From: Climacteris rufus
Taxonomy: Eukaryota > Chordata > Aves > Passeriformes > Climacteridae
DNA: 64,000 nt
Assembly (NCBI GenBank): GCA_013398175.1
Contig: VZRZ01006827.1
Span: 329,073-393,072 of the forward strand
Reading direction: 5' to 3'
Below, in pieces: positions 36,281 to 47,900 of the stretch. How positions within the stretch are numbered: the stretch's first letter is position 1; the number at the start of each line of letters is the position of its first letter. Made by a program: the position numbers and the translations under genes. Below the pieces are notes generated by a model. It worked only from the letters and a program-made list of their open reading frames with translations. It was not told the DNA's origin and searched no databases.

Positions 36281-39200
36281 GAATGCTAGAAAGCTGCTTT
36301 CCAGCTTTTTGCCTTTTTTGCTCGGCTTTTCCTAGGCAGGAGTCCTACAAAACGTAATTCCTCAAGGCCTATCCTGCTTATCTCACAGTTCATGTCATAA
36401 ATCTTTCTGATAATGAGCTTTTTATTTAGCCAGATTTGTCTCTGAGCCTCCTGATTTTCTACTACTTGGATTTAAGGTGCCTTCTTTATTTGTTTTATTT
36501 TGCTCAGCAGGTTAATTACTGTGGTTTTGGATCTTAAGCCACTTTACTGACTGACATTTTGTCACATATGGAATTCCATAAGTATTGTCTTGGTAAAAAA
36601 AAGCTAATGCAGGTCATCAGCACATGCATTATTATGTCTTAACTATTTCTAGTGTAACTTGCATGATGTTTTTGTTATGTTTGTTCATGCTGGTCAAAGC
36701 CAGTCTTCATATGCCAAAGGGAGAGACAGTGCTTGCCTAAGTGAGGAATTTGGGTAGCCCCTTTGCAGGAAAATCATCTCTCAGACGGGACACTTTGCTC
36801 TATGGATGTCTCTGTCCTTTTTCATTATCCTCTTCAGAGAGAGCTTATGGTGTTGACTTTGCTGCTGCTCCAAGTTTAGGCATTTCTGTTAGTCCCTCAG
36901 TTTGGTTGAAGTGAATAGGAGCAGTATCATCAGCACAGATACTCTGAGCCATCTCCTTCTGGCATCAGTCCTGAACTTAAAATTTGGTGTGTGGAGAGCA
37001 TGTTGTATCACACTGATCATGCACTTGCTAGAGTCTGTATGGAGGGAAGCACATTGCAAGGAATGTAAATTGCTAATGCAGATGGTGTTAGTGTGGTTCC
37101 CCATGAGAGCTGCCAGAGAAATGGATTTTCACAATACTCTGTCCTGAAATACCATTTTGCTGTCTAACACTGCATTTCCAAGTATAATTCCTTCTAACTA
37201 TGTCTGTGATTATTTGCATCAGTGGTAGTGGAACTGATCACAAAGTAAAATTACTAGGCTATCCAGGTCAGGTCAAAGTAACAAATTTTGTTTCATGGCT
37301 TAGAAAGCATCTTTGGCTGTCAAATGCATCGTATAAATATTTATAAAATGGTGAGATGGAAAATCAGATATGTCGAAGTTAAAGTGTTAAAAAAATGACT
37401 CTTTTGTCTGTATGAATTTTGATTAGGCTTTCCATGACACAGGATATATGTTTCTAACATAGGTTGCCTTTCTCATTCTGTACCATTGATGCCTGTCACT
37501 ATCTAAAGTAACGGGTTTTTAAAACTATTTTTCTTCTAATCCATGTAATTCAGTATGTGGTTCCATGTATTATTTATTGCCCTGCATTCAAACTTGTACT
37601 GAGTACAGAAGTAACAGGAATATTTATTAGTAGTATTTAATATTAGTAAAGAGTTTAATAAAATGTGGTCACTGTAGGAAGTGACCACATCCTCACAACC
37701 CTTTAGACAAGACACTGAATTCCCTTTGAGTCAGTTAAAATCCAAAGGAATTAGAAAATATATAAATGAGATACAATGTTTTCTGAAGATTTCCAACTCC
37801 TCCTAGTGACTTTTAATACAGGCACCAGATTTTTGGTTAAATTACCCATATTCTAATACATCTAATACAGCTGTCATGTGATTCTCTTGCTTGACCCCTC
37901 AAATAAGGCACAAGTTAAGCCCTGGTACACCGGGTGGCCACTCTGTCCTCCCAACAGGACAGTTAGAACCTTGTGGAACCCAAAATGGTTGCCATAGAAA
38001 AAGCCAGGTCAATACGTCTACTGGCCTGTTTGGAAATTAAATATTTTGCATCAGTTAAAAAATCCTGTCATTGCAGGATCTTAGATTTTTACTGTTGTTG
38101 TGAGCAGAACGGAAATTTGCCTTGGGCAGAACGGGAGCTTCAGACAAAGTTTATTAGAGAAGCCTTCCCATTGAGTCATGGGGTGCAGAAGGGACCCCCT
38201 GGCTTTCCAAACTCCTTCTCAGAGAGGAATCCAGGCAAAGCATCCTGCTACAACTATTCCCTTGCAAATCACATTTTACAGAATGGAAATGAGATTAACA
38301 CCAGTTTACCATATTCAAGGAATCTGAGATTTTACTTGGGCATCTATGTGTAGAACAAGGCTTCTGTTACAGGTAGTTACAGCTATGAATATTCAGTGCA
38401 ACTGAGACCTGAACACCTCCACTTTGGTGGTTAGAAGAGTAGGACCATATAATTAACGATGAGCTGAAAATGTAATTAGCATGATTTGCCTCATGTAGGA
38501 ATCATATACTGTTGCTATACCAGCAATATGGGGAGCTTTATACAGGAACTCAGTAGCAGATGGAGGGATGGAGCACAATGCAGCATTGAGCTGTTTTAAT
38601 CTCATTTCTATAGGGGCAGACTTGGGTCATACCAGTAGAAGATTTATGCATGTACCAACTGAGCACATCAGTGCTGAATTCTGAGGTACACAGGTCCTTT
38701 ATAAAGCCAAGCACTTGGGAGAGTTGATGGTAAGGCAAGCAGGGTAATGAGGAGCTGCCTGCATCTAATCCCAACCATCTGCCCTGGATCCAGCACTTGA
38801 AATGACCCACAGAGATTATCCATGTATCTCAGCTGGAATAACTGAGCCACTTCAAAAAAGGTGGCAGTAACCTTTTGTGTGATAACCTGCTGGGAGTCTC
38901 CTTACTCTTCTTACTCACTGGGACGTACGGTTTGTGGAGTGAGTGTTCCCATAGGATGCCCTCATCCAGGCTTGTGCTGTTCCTGCTTTTTACCTCATGC
39001 CTATGGCTGTGTCAGCTTGAGGCCCACACTCAATATATAAAGTGGAATCCAGAACTGTTTACATTTTACAGATGATAAGCATCTGAAAACAGGTTCATAA
39101 TTGAAAGTGTAGTACAATGTTGGCTACAGATTACCCTGTGAGTGTTCTTGGGCAGAGGTGAATGGGGATGGAGCAGGTGCAGCAAAATGTTCTTCACTTT

Positions 39201-40213
39201 GGTTTCAGTTCCACCTAATCTCCGGAGAGCCATGATTGCTGATCCTGTAGTTTAAGATCTGGATGAGATAATTGTATCTCCGAGGTATTATACTGTTTTG
39301 GCTAATGATATGGTAGTGAAGTTCGTATTGGTGCTTCTATAATTCTCATCCATCTTTACTTTCCTCAGCTGAATTTCTACTGACACGTTTTTGTAATGTG
39401 AGACACATTTTAGTACAATTTCAAAGAAAGATATTTATAAGTTACTTACAATTTTCCAGAGCAAAAAACCTTCTGTTTGTAGTTTCTTGTTAGGAAGAGT
39501 TATGTGATACAAGCTGAAATTATGCAGGGTATGGCTGCATAATATGTGATGTACAGAAACTAGGATTATTTTAAAGGAATGTGGTTGTATATAACTACAG
39601 CTTTTTAGCAAAGTAAATTGCAAAACTTTTAAGTATTAGAAAGTGTATGTGTATCTGTATATATGTGATGCCAGATTAATAGGGACACTATTATCTATGA
39701 GGTTATAGATAAATAATCTGTTAAAGATGCTAATACCTGCACAGGGGGTGTAGTTTAAAAGAACTTTTAAAGGCTGTAAAGCCAGTAACTGTCAGGTATA
39801 TTTCATATTAGCTATATTTTTTTCTTGCCTTATGCTGTGTGGAAAAGGATTTGTATAAAATTGCAATGCAGCAAACGCAAACCTCTGAAGGTGCTAAACC
39901 ATCCATACAGACAGCTCTGTTTCCAGGATCCCTAACAGCCCTGGAGCCTCTAGTGACCCTTGGCGGTGCTGTGTAGTTGTGGTGTCACACGGCAGGGCGT
40001 CAGGGAGAGGTGGTGGTGTCCTTGTCGTTCACATGGGATTCTCAGTTAATTAGAGAAATCAGGATTTTGAAGAGATGGTAAAACCATCATTAATTCTGCA
40101 AACCCTTGTTTAGCCAGTGTACGTAGAAATTATTTGGACCGAAACAGAGCTCCGGATTCTGTTTTTTTTTTTTGTAAAACTATTGACGGCCTTCTCTAGC
40201 GTCATTACCTTGC

Positions 40214-40279
40214 TTTACGCTAGTGAAGCTTATGAATTTTATTTTTCTTTATACTAGTGAACCTTATGCACCGTGATTT
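40214..40279. repeat. Imperfect tandem duplication, period about 34
   Basis: TTTACGCTAGTGAAGCTTATG (40214-40234) is repeated as TTTATACTAGTGAACCTTATG (40248-40268), each copy followed by a T-rich stretch. A third CACGCTAG string follows near 40286. No function is apparent. Confidence 0.75.
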
Positions 40280-40930
40280 CGTTCACGCTAGGGCGGACCT
40301 GCAGAGGCAGCTGTTCCCGCAGCCTGCCGCTGTTTCCTTCCCGGCTGTGGATAGCTGGGAGTCTTGTGCCCTCTTGTGGTGTGCACACCCAGGGAAGCGC
40401 CAGGCAGCAAGCCTGGCATCTTATCTGTGTCATGTTAGGGCACAAAAAACAATCTATTGGGAAACAAAATGAACAAGGCTGCTAAAAATTGTGAGCTTGT
40501 CTAGATAAAGATGAAAATATCAATTGTTTCATGCGTAGAGGTAAGTCAGGTAACAATTAACCCCATTAGCACCATAGTCAATTAACCCATCAATACCAGC
40601 AATAAATCTGTGTAACATAACATATCCAAAGTAAGAATCAGAAGAGCCCAAGAAAAAATGATTTGATCCAGTGTTAACATGCTAAAACTGGGAATGTTTT
40701 TAAAAGTGGGTAAAAAATCTCATTTCCTAGTTCTGTAGTTTAAAAGGTCAGTTTTAGCTGCATCTTCATTAAAATGAGAAGTTGTTAGCAGTGATAATGC
40801 TCCCAAATTTTAAATTGTGTATATGCCTGTGCTGAGTTGGAATATAGTCAGTCTTTGGTTTATCCTTCTATTGCAGTGCCTGAACAAAAGGTTTATGCTG
40901 GGGGGGACTCAGTAGCACAGGCAGTTAGCA

Positions 40931-40982
40931 GAGGAAAAAATATTCAAACAACTTTTACAGAGAAAAAAAGTATTCAAACAAC
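40931..40982. repeat. Tandem duplication, period about 30
   Basis: GAGGAAAAAATATTCAAACAAC (40931-40952) is repeated as GAGAAAAAAAGTATTCAAACAAC (40960-40982). Likely a recent local duplication; no function is apparent. Confidence 0.85.
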
Positions 40983-41767
40983 CTCAGATGTGAGATTCAG
41001 GCACTGTTAAACGTATTCCTAGTTCTCAGTCGTACACATGATAATGAAAGAAAAGCGCTGTTAAGGAGAGGTTCAGGGTAAACATCATTTACTTTACTGT
41101 GCTTAAGTGTACTGAACTTTCAGCATTTCTGAAAAACAAGGAGTATCTTTTGAGCTATTTGAATTAGCAAACAGAAGCAGCAAGAATAATGTCAGGCCCT
41201 GGAAAAAACAAAATAGGCAAAGGCTGTGTGCTGCTGGGAAGACAAGTGTGTGTGGTGCGTGGGGGAAGGGATGTGGCTTCTGGTCTTCTAATCAAACACA
41301 ACTGCTCTGGTCTTCCCTCATCCTCCCCTTTTTCACAGAGATGTATCCGAACGAGTTCAGTGTACTCCTCATGACAGTAAACAGCAGGTTTTTAATATAA
41401 TTTCAGTGGATAGTTATATCAAGTCCTTTGCCCTCCCCCCATATGTTCCTTAGAAGTGTGATTGCATGCATTGAATGGAAGACACCAACTCGAACTTGTA
41501 CAATGTGAACTATGTGGGCAATGCTTTTCTAAATACTTCCTCTATTTTATGTGTCCCTTCAGAAAACAGCAGTGGGAAAAATACTGAAACAGGAGTGGAA
41601 GACCTGTAGATCTTATGGATGTTTGGGTTGCAAATGGTATAATAGCTTTCTTTTCTTAAATACATAGGGTGACTCCTACACAGAGCTAATTACTGAAATG
41701 AGCATTGGGTGGAACACCTGCTCCCAAATGTTTTTCACACTGTTGCTCTCCTTTGTCCCTTGTAGGT

Positions 41768-41974
41768 ATGGAGAGTGCAATCACACTGTGGCAGTTCCTT
41801 TTGCAGTTGCTGCTAGACCAGAAACATGAGCACCTCATTTGCTGGACGTCTAATGATGGCGAATTCAAGCTACTCAAGGCAGAAGAAGTGGCTAAGCTGT
41901 GGGGACTCAGAAAAAACAAAACTAATATGAATTATGACAAGCTGAGCCGAGCGCTCAGATACTATTATGACAAG
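41768..41974 (+). CDS. ELK3: ELK3 first coding exon (exon 2): N-terminal ETS domain
   Basis: Codes residues 1-69, from MESAITLWQFLLQLL to LSRALRYYYDK, most of the winged-helix ETS domain including the DNA-reading helix. The exon begins at 41766 after TTGTAG, so only GT precedes the ATG within this exon; the Kozak -3 base must come from the end of exon 1, and +4 is G. The donor is AAG|GTAAAT at 41975. The split after DK matches the intron position usual in this subfamily. If the intron were retained, translation would add 35 residues and stop at 42080-42082. Confidence 0.98.
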
Positions 41975-44900
41975 GTAAATTTTGTTATTCTCATGCAGAC
42001 TAAGAAAATAGAAATGCTACCAGTTAATATTTCACCTCTTTGTGGAAGCTATTCGAAAGTTCCTCTAATAGAAGGACTCTAACTACTTCCTCTAACTAGT
42101 TCCTCTACTAGAAGGTAAACATTGTAGAACACAAATACACAAATACTGTGGAACACAAATCTTGCATATTCACTTTTCTCAATTTTAGAGTCCAGTAAAT
42201 TCAAGGAGTTTCCAAATTATTTCTGCAGCTTTTTTTTTTTTTTTTGGATGAATATTGTATTGTTTTTACTAATCCATATTAAATCTGCTCAGGACTATGG
42301 CATGTTTGCTGCCTGCACGAGGCAGAGGAAACTAGATACTGTTTCTGGACTGAGCTTAGTGTTGTCATGTATTACTTGTAGTGCACTAATTCTTGAAGGG
42401 CACAGTGGGGCTGGGTGCTATGCAGCTATGAACACAGTAATGCAGCTAATATAGCGATGAAAAAACACATTGACTGAAAATTAACAGTTTGATTATCAGA
42501 CTTTTCATTACTCACAAGGACTCCTCCTGAAATAATTATTCAGTTTCAGATTTAGAGCTGTTAGTGTTTTGTCCACTAGAAGTCAGATTTCCCCACTTAA
42601 CACATTTCAAAGGTGGCCTGACTGAGAAGGCACAAAAGGATTCGGTGAGGACAGTGCAACGGCTGTTCTGAGCAGTTGGTGTGATGAATTCCCTTCACTA
42701 AGCACTAAAAAGGGCTTCTGCTCAGCATGGGGATGCTCACTGCATTATATGACTCCAACCCCTCTGATTACAAACTTGTCTGGGATCAATGGAGACAGAG
42801 TGCCTGCTGGTGCATGAACAGCACAGCCAGGCAGAGCCCAAATACGCAGTTAGTGACTGAACAGATATTGCTTAAAAACAAGGAATAAGATATTTGTAGC
42901 ACTTGTCCTTTGAGATCTCTCTGATTTCTTCAAAGTAATGGAATATAATGGCTCCTTGCTTGAGACTCCTGCTTCTTTTATCCCTTAACCTTGCTTTTAG
43001 CTCTGTTCTGTTTTCAGTTCCCTGCCCCCAGCACACGCGCACCTTTGTCACCTGTTTGTCTCTGCTCATGCAGCATCTGCCAGAGTGGCTGCACAGTTTC
43101 TTCAGCAGGGCTCTGGCTGTTTGTAGGGATGCTCTTCTGTCTGACAATTTCATCTCAGTGTGGCACAAGGATTTTGGCCATTTTTTCAGGAGGTCTGCAG
43201 CCCAATGAAGATTGTAGCTCCTAGAGGGAAAGAAGGATAAGTTCTTTTTTCCCTATGTATTGTGATCAGGGTTTGAATCCCAAACCAAACCTATGGCTAT
43301 TTCTATTTAAATTGAAGGGGTAGTTCCTTTAGAAGAAAACAGTGGGAGCTTCTCACTCTGGGGGTGTAGTGTTTTGTATCCTGTAGGTTCCCAGAGAGTG
43401 GAGTAAGGTGGATTACTGGGAGAGTGCAGAGGGACAAAGCAACTTGCTGCAGGTTTTGAAGTGTGAGAGATACTGGCATAAGATAGCAGATAATGAATCC
43501 TTGTAGACTGGCAGTGGGTTCAGTCCTAAATGCTTCCTCTGACTTCAATCTACACTGCATAGCACAGAAGGGAAGAAGTCAAGAAGAGGAGAAAAAGTTC
43601 CTTGAAATCCTTTCCCCCTTGCAGAACAAAAGGGGAAGGGCTGGTGAGGTGAAAGAGCCTCTCTCAGAATTTAGCACTCTTCTCCTCTAAACCATTCACC
43701 AATTTGTGGGATAAACCAAGAGCAGTCTAGACTCTGAGGTAGCCTTAGGAATCCTTCTGAGATCCTTGTCCCCTCCCTACTTGTGTGCAATGATGGATGT
43801 GTTGGCAGCTGAGTGTGCTGGGGCAAATGGGATGCACACTGAACAAATGGGACAAACACCGTGCTGCAGATGGGGGAGTGGCAGCAGGAAAGACCAGAGG
43901 CAGAACTCTGGACAAGACTTCATTTGCGTCATGGAATTGTTGACAGGGACTTCTCTACCTATAACCTAAGTGATCTGGCAGCATGTGAGTTTGAGACAAG
44001 GGGCAGTGATTGTTTAGAAATTATGGTGGCACATGGGCTGGACCTTCCTTTCTTGGACTGCCCTCTGGTCTTTACTGCATACAGCTGACACTGCACTAGT
44101 GTTTCACGGTCTATCTTTGAAATTATTCACCATGGAGAAATAAAAACTGATTGCTGGATAAATGGGGGTTTATGAGCTCTAGCTTTTGCTTGGAGGAAAC
44201 ACTGGCTTGTTAAAATTCATCATCTGATTCATCTGAACTTAAAAGTAAATTAATTCCAGTACTGGAGAAAAATAACACAATTAGGACAAGTTCCTTAGCC
44301 TGGCTTTGAAAGCAAGCATGACATGCTGTTGAGGCGGATGGCTAGATTTATGTTAAATTCATATAAAAACACCCCAGGAAATGTGGAGTGGGGCATGTCT
44401 TGATTGTAATTCGCTACCATGATTATAGTTGCTAAAGGTTTGTAGATAATCTGAAGACTCCATTTCCTGATTCATTTGTTCCCCAAATTCCTCCACCCCC
44501 ACCCTGACCCCCGTTTTTATTTGATGCATTTCCCCTATTGCCTCAACAGAGCAGCAGCACAGATGACAGATAGTGCTGAGGAAAAGCATCCTGCACTCCC
44601 TCTACCTACAGCTTGTGTCCGTCATGTCACACACTTCTGCTGGTCAGAAATCTCTTGTAATGCTCTCAGTCAAGGAAATGCTTCAGCACCATCCCCACAC
44701 AGAGCACTTTAGTTTGATGTGTAGAAGTAAAATTCTTTAAAAGTAGGGTTAATAAGTTTCTTTTTTATTCTCAAGTTGCCCAGTTATTTTGTTTTTCCGA
44801 TAGCTGTAATAGCACATATCTCTTGGAAGTCTTTAGGGGTTTCAAGACTACTAAAAGTCCCTATGAATATTTAAAGATATTTCAAACACCACAAGAGAGA

Positions 44901-47900
44901 AGCTAGTGATTTTTCCCATGAGGGTTTTTCTTTTTGAGGGGAGGATGGTGAATCCAGGAAATTACATGCATATACCAACATCAATAGGATGTAGCAGTTG
45001 TGGAAGTCAAATCCTCAGAAGTTAGGAAATACAAGAATCACAGTTCCCTGGATAACCCTAATGTTTGCATAAGCTATGCTGCATCTTTAATTACACAGTC
45101 ACATACTGTTGTGATGAGCAGCTATTCAATATCTTGCATCCTCTCTGAACAGTATGTGGCCCCAGGCTTTACTCGGTGAGCGCTATTCAGTCTGTTGCAG
45201 TTTTAGTTTCAATTAATGGCTTGTTTAGATGGGTTGGCAGTATGATGTACAGTATGCTTTGTGCTTATTGCAGTGCAGGGGACAGGGTTTCTCGGGTGCT
45301 CTCAGGATTCAGAGGTGCCAATGCATTCACTCCTCTCCCATAACAGGTCAACCCAGTAACCTGGTTACTAGTGTGGTTACTAGTTCCTCATGATTGTGCC
45401 CAAGTGTGGGTGACAGCATGGAAGAATTGTTTTGGGTTGAGGGTTCTTTTCTTGGGTGCTTACAGAACTTCAGGATATAAAGTGATAACAGAAACTATTA
45501 TTTTGCTTTTGGGAAGGTCTTCTCTTACGATACCTCAAGGGAAATAGAATCCTAGAATGAAACAATAGCAGTGTGATTGTGCTACAGTACCAGCTATACA
45601 TTTTATAGTGGTACAGGTAAGAGGTGTTACAAGGAAATACTTTCAGGAGCATTAGAAAGTACCTTTATAGAAAATTGTAAGGAGCTTCTTTCAAGAGTGA
45701 TCTGTGGAAGTCAAGAAAGTGCTTGGCTGAAATGGCATAAAGGTGATTCTATAATGCTGTCCATATGTAGGATGGGAGTAAAGAACTGGATACTCAGTAA
45801 GAGGTGATGGGTAGAGGAGAAAAAACAAGAACACCTGCCTCAAAAAGAACCATAAAATAGTTCATGATTGCTGTAAGAGGAAAGGGATGTCCCGTGAACT
45901 GCAGTAGAGAGAGCAGGGAATCTGGCCATGGGTGCCAGCCAGAGAAACAGCCTTTGTCTTCCAGATGGAGGTGGGTGAGAAAAAACTGAAATCCAGCTAA
46001 ATGAGATCCTTGATCTTCCAAAGGTCAGTACAGATGCACAATGTAGTAGCACCTGTGCCTCCATCAAAAATTTTGCTAAATGGCTCAAACAGGGAGTAGG
46101 AGTGAGAGCTGATGAAAATAAAACACAAACACATGATCGATTTCAGGAGGGCTTCCAAAAGTAGTAGTGCATGTGTATAGTTGCCACAAGCCCTCCCCAG
46201 TATAGTCTGATTTAAGCTGCAGGGGGAACCAGTCCACAGAGCCTTTGGCATTCAGCTCAGCCAGCTGCTCTGTGGAGGAGGACGGGCAGAGGAGACCCAT
46301 CCCTCCAGCTGGTGATTCAGAGCTCTCAGGTGAGGCTGGTTTTGGAGGGGCTCCTAAAGTGAGCACCTGCATTGCTGGGTTGTGAAAAGTCTGAACTCTC
46401 TAACAGGGCTGCTGAGCTGGAGCAGACAGCAGGCAGTGCTCTGCCTGGTTTGTATCAGCAGCTTTCTAAGCACTTCTCAGGGGGTGGGGGGGTCACGTTT
46501 GCTCTGGTCACTGTTTTGTAGACTGGGGGCAGAGGAGGGGAAGTGTAAAATGTTCAAGTGGGGAATGGTCAAGAAGCCAACAGAAGAGGGACATTCCCTG
46601 CTCCCTGCCCTCTCTCTGAGTGTCAGAGAGTGCTGTCTCTTGATAAGATTTTTTTATTTTAAAGCTGTTAGACTGGAGACCTTGCTCTTGTCCTGGTGTC
46701 CCCTTTCTCCTCCCCAGCAGTCCTTCCCTGGCTCCCTGCAACCCTGGCCAGCAGCCACTGCACTCATTGCAACCCTGCTCATGAGGGAATTTACCTTGAA
46801 AATTCAAACAACAGCAACAAAAATGGGCCAAGTGTTCAGTAAATACACTTCCTTCCTGCTATCAAGCAAGAGGTCTGTTCTTCCTGCAGATGCATTCTTT
46901 GCCCTTTCAAAGAGGCAGGGAAAAGAGGGAGGAAAACCTCTGTTTGTTGTGGTGCCTGTCACTGTCTTCTGTGGTTTGAATCATCATAGCTCAGAATGAT
47001 TCTGACAGATCACCGAGGTGATGGTAGAAATACACTGCTTTTTACCTTCAATCATTTGTCCAAAAAAAAAAAAAAAAAGAAAAGTCAGTGTGTTTCAGAG
47101 GCACTTCATTAATTTTTGTCCATATTTTCTCTTGCACACTGATGGAGATTTCCTCAGGCTACACATTTAAGAGAAGCTTGCAGAGTGCTTGAGGGATCTG
47201 CACTTGAATCTTTTCATCTCCAGCCATCGTTAAGCGGGTCTTTGCTGCAGGCTGGCAGAGTCAGAGGAGCAGCACCGTGATCGTCTTAAAATATAACTAT
47301 ATTTAATAATAACAAAGGAAGTATAAACTCACCAGCCCATTCAGTTGCTTTCTATAGCAATGTTTCCCTGTTTCAAGCCTGCATCAGTGTAAAAGTGCAC
47401 CTCTTAAATACACTTAATCTTGTTCTGCTGGGAGTCATATTTTCCAAGGAGGATCCCAGTTACCAGCGCTTGATGTAACAATAATGCAAAGTTGCCAGGA
47501 GCAGAGGGGAGGCATTATTTTAAATTAAAATACATATATTAAAGAAAGAAAACAAAAATCCGGTTGGGGTGGTTTTTTCACATGTGAGTAGATTGAAGGT
47601 TTTCCTTTCTTGAAAAAGAATGCCATATCGAGAGTACAGAAAAAGTGCATCCCTCCAATGTTGCACCTAATTAGCACAAAAAAAAAAATCTAGGCCAAGC
47701 CCAAAGCCATGGGAATTAAAGCTCATGCAGACTGAGATCCTGTAGGCTAACTATTTTTCCTGAACCTTTGGAGGGCAAAAAAAGACACTGCAGCATCTGC
47801 CAGGTGCATAGATGTGTGTACAGTTCAGCATGGAAGAGGGCAGCTTTGTGCCTTCAGTCTGAGCTTGCTGAATTTAATTCTTCTCTTTGCTACAGATCCC

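Larger units (their letters stand above)
26231..41765 (+). other. ELK3: ELK3 intron 1 (5' boundary uncertain)
   Basis: This stretch of about 15.5 kb runs from the exon-1 zone to the acceptor AG at 41764-41765, which follows the pyrimidine-rich tract CTCTCCTTTGTCCCTTGTAG. It is strongly AT-rich with no recognisable exon, RNA gene or CR1 copy. Notable contents are a GC-rich islet (28950-29230), a pair of homeodomain-like repeats (29568-29764), a T23 tract ending in CAG (34250-34275), a 20-bp palindrome (36261-36280) and two short tandem duplications (40214-40279 and 40931-40982), listed separately. Confidence 0.75.
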
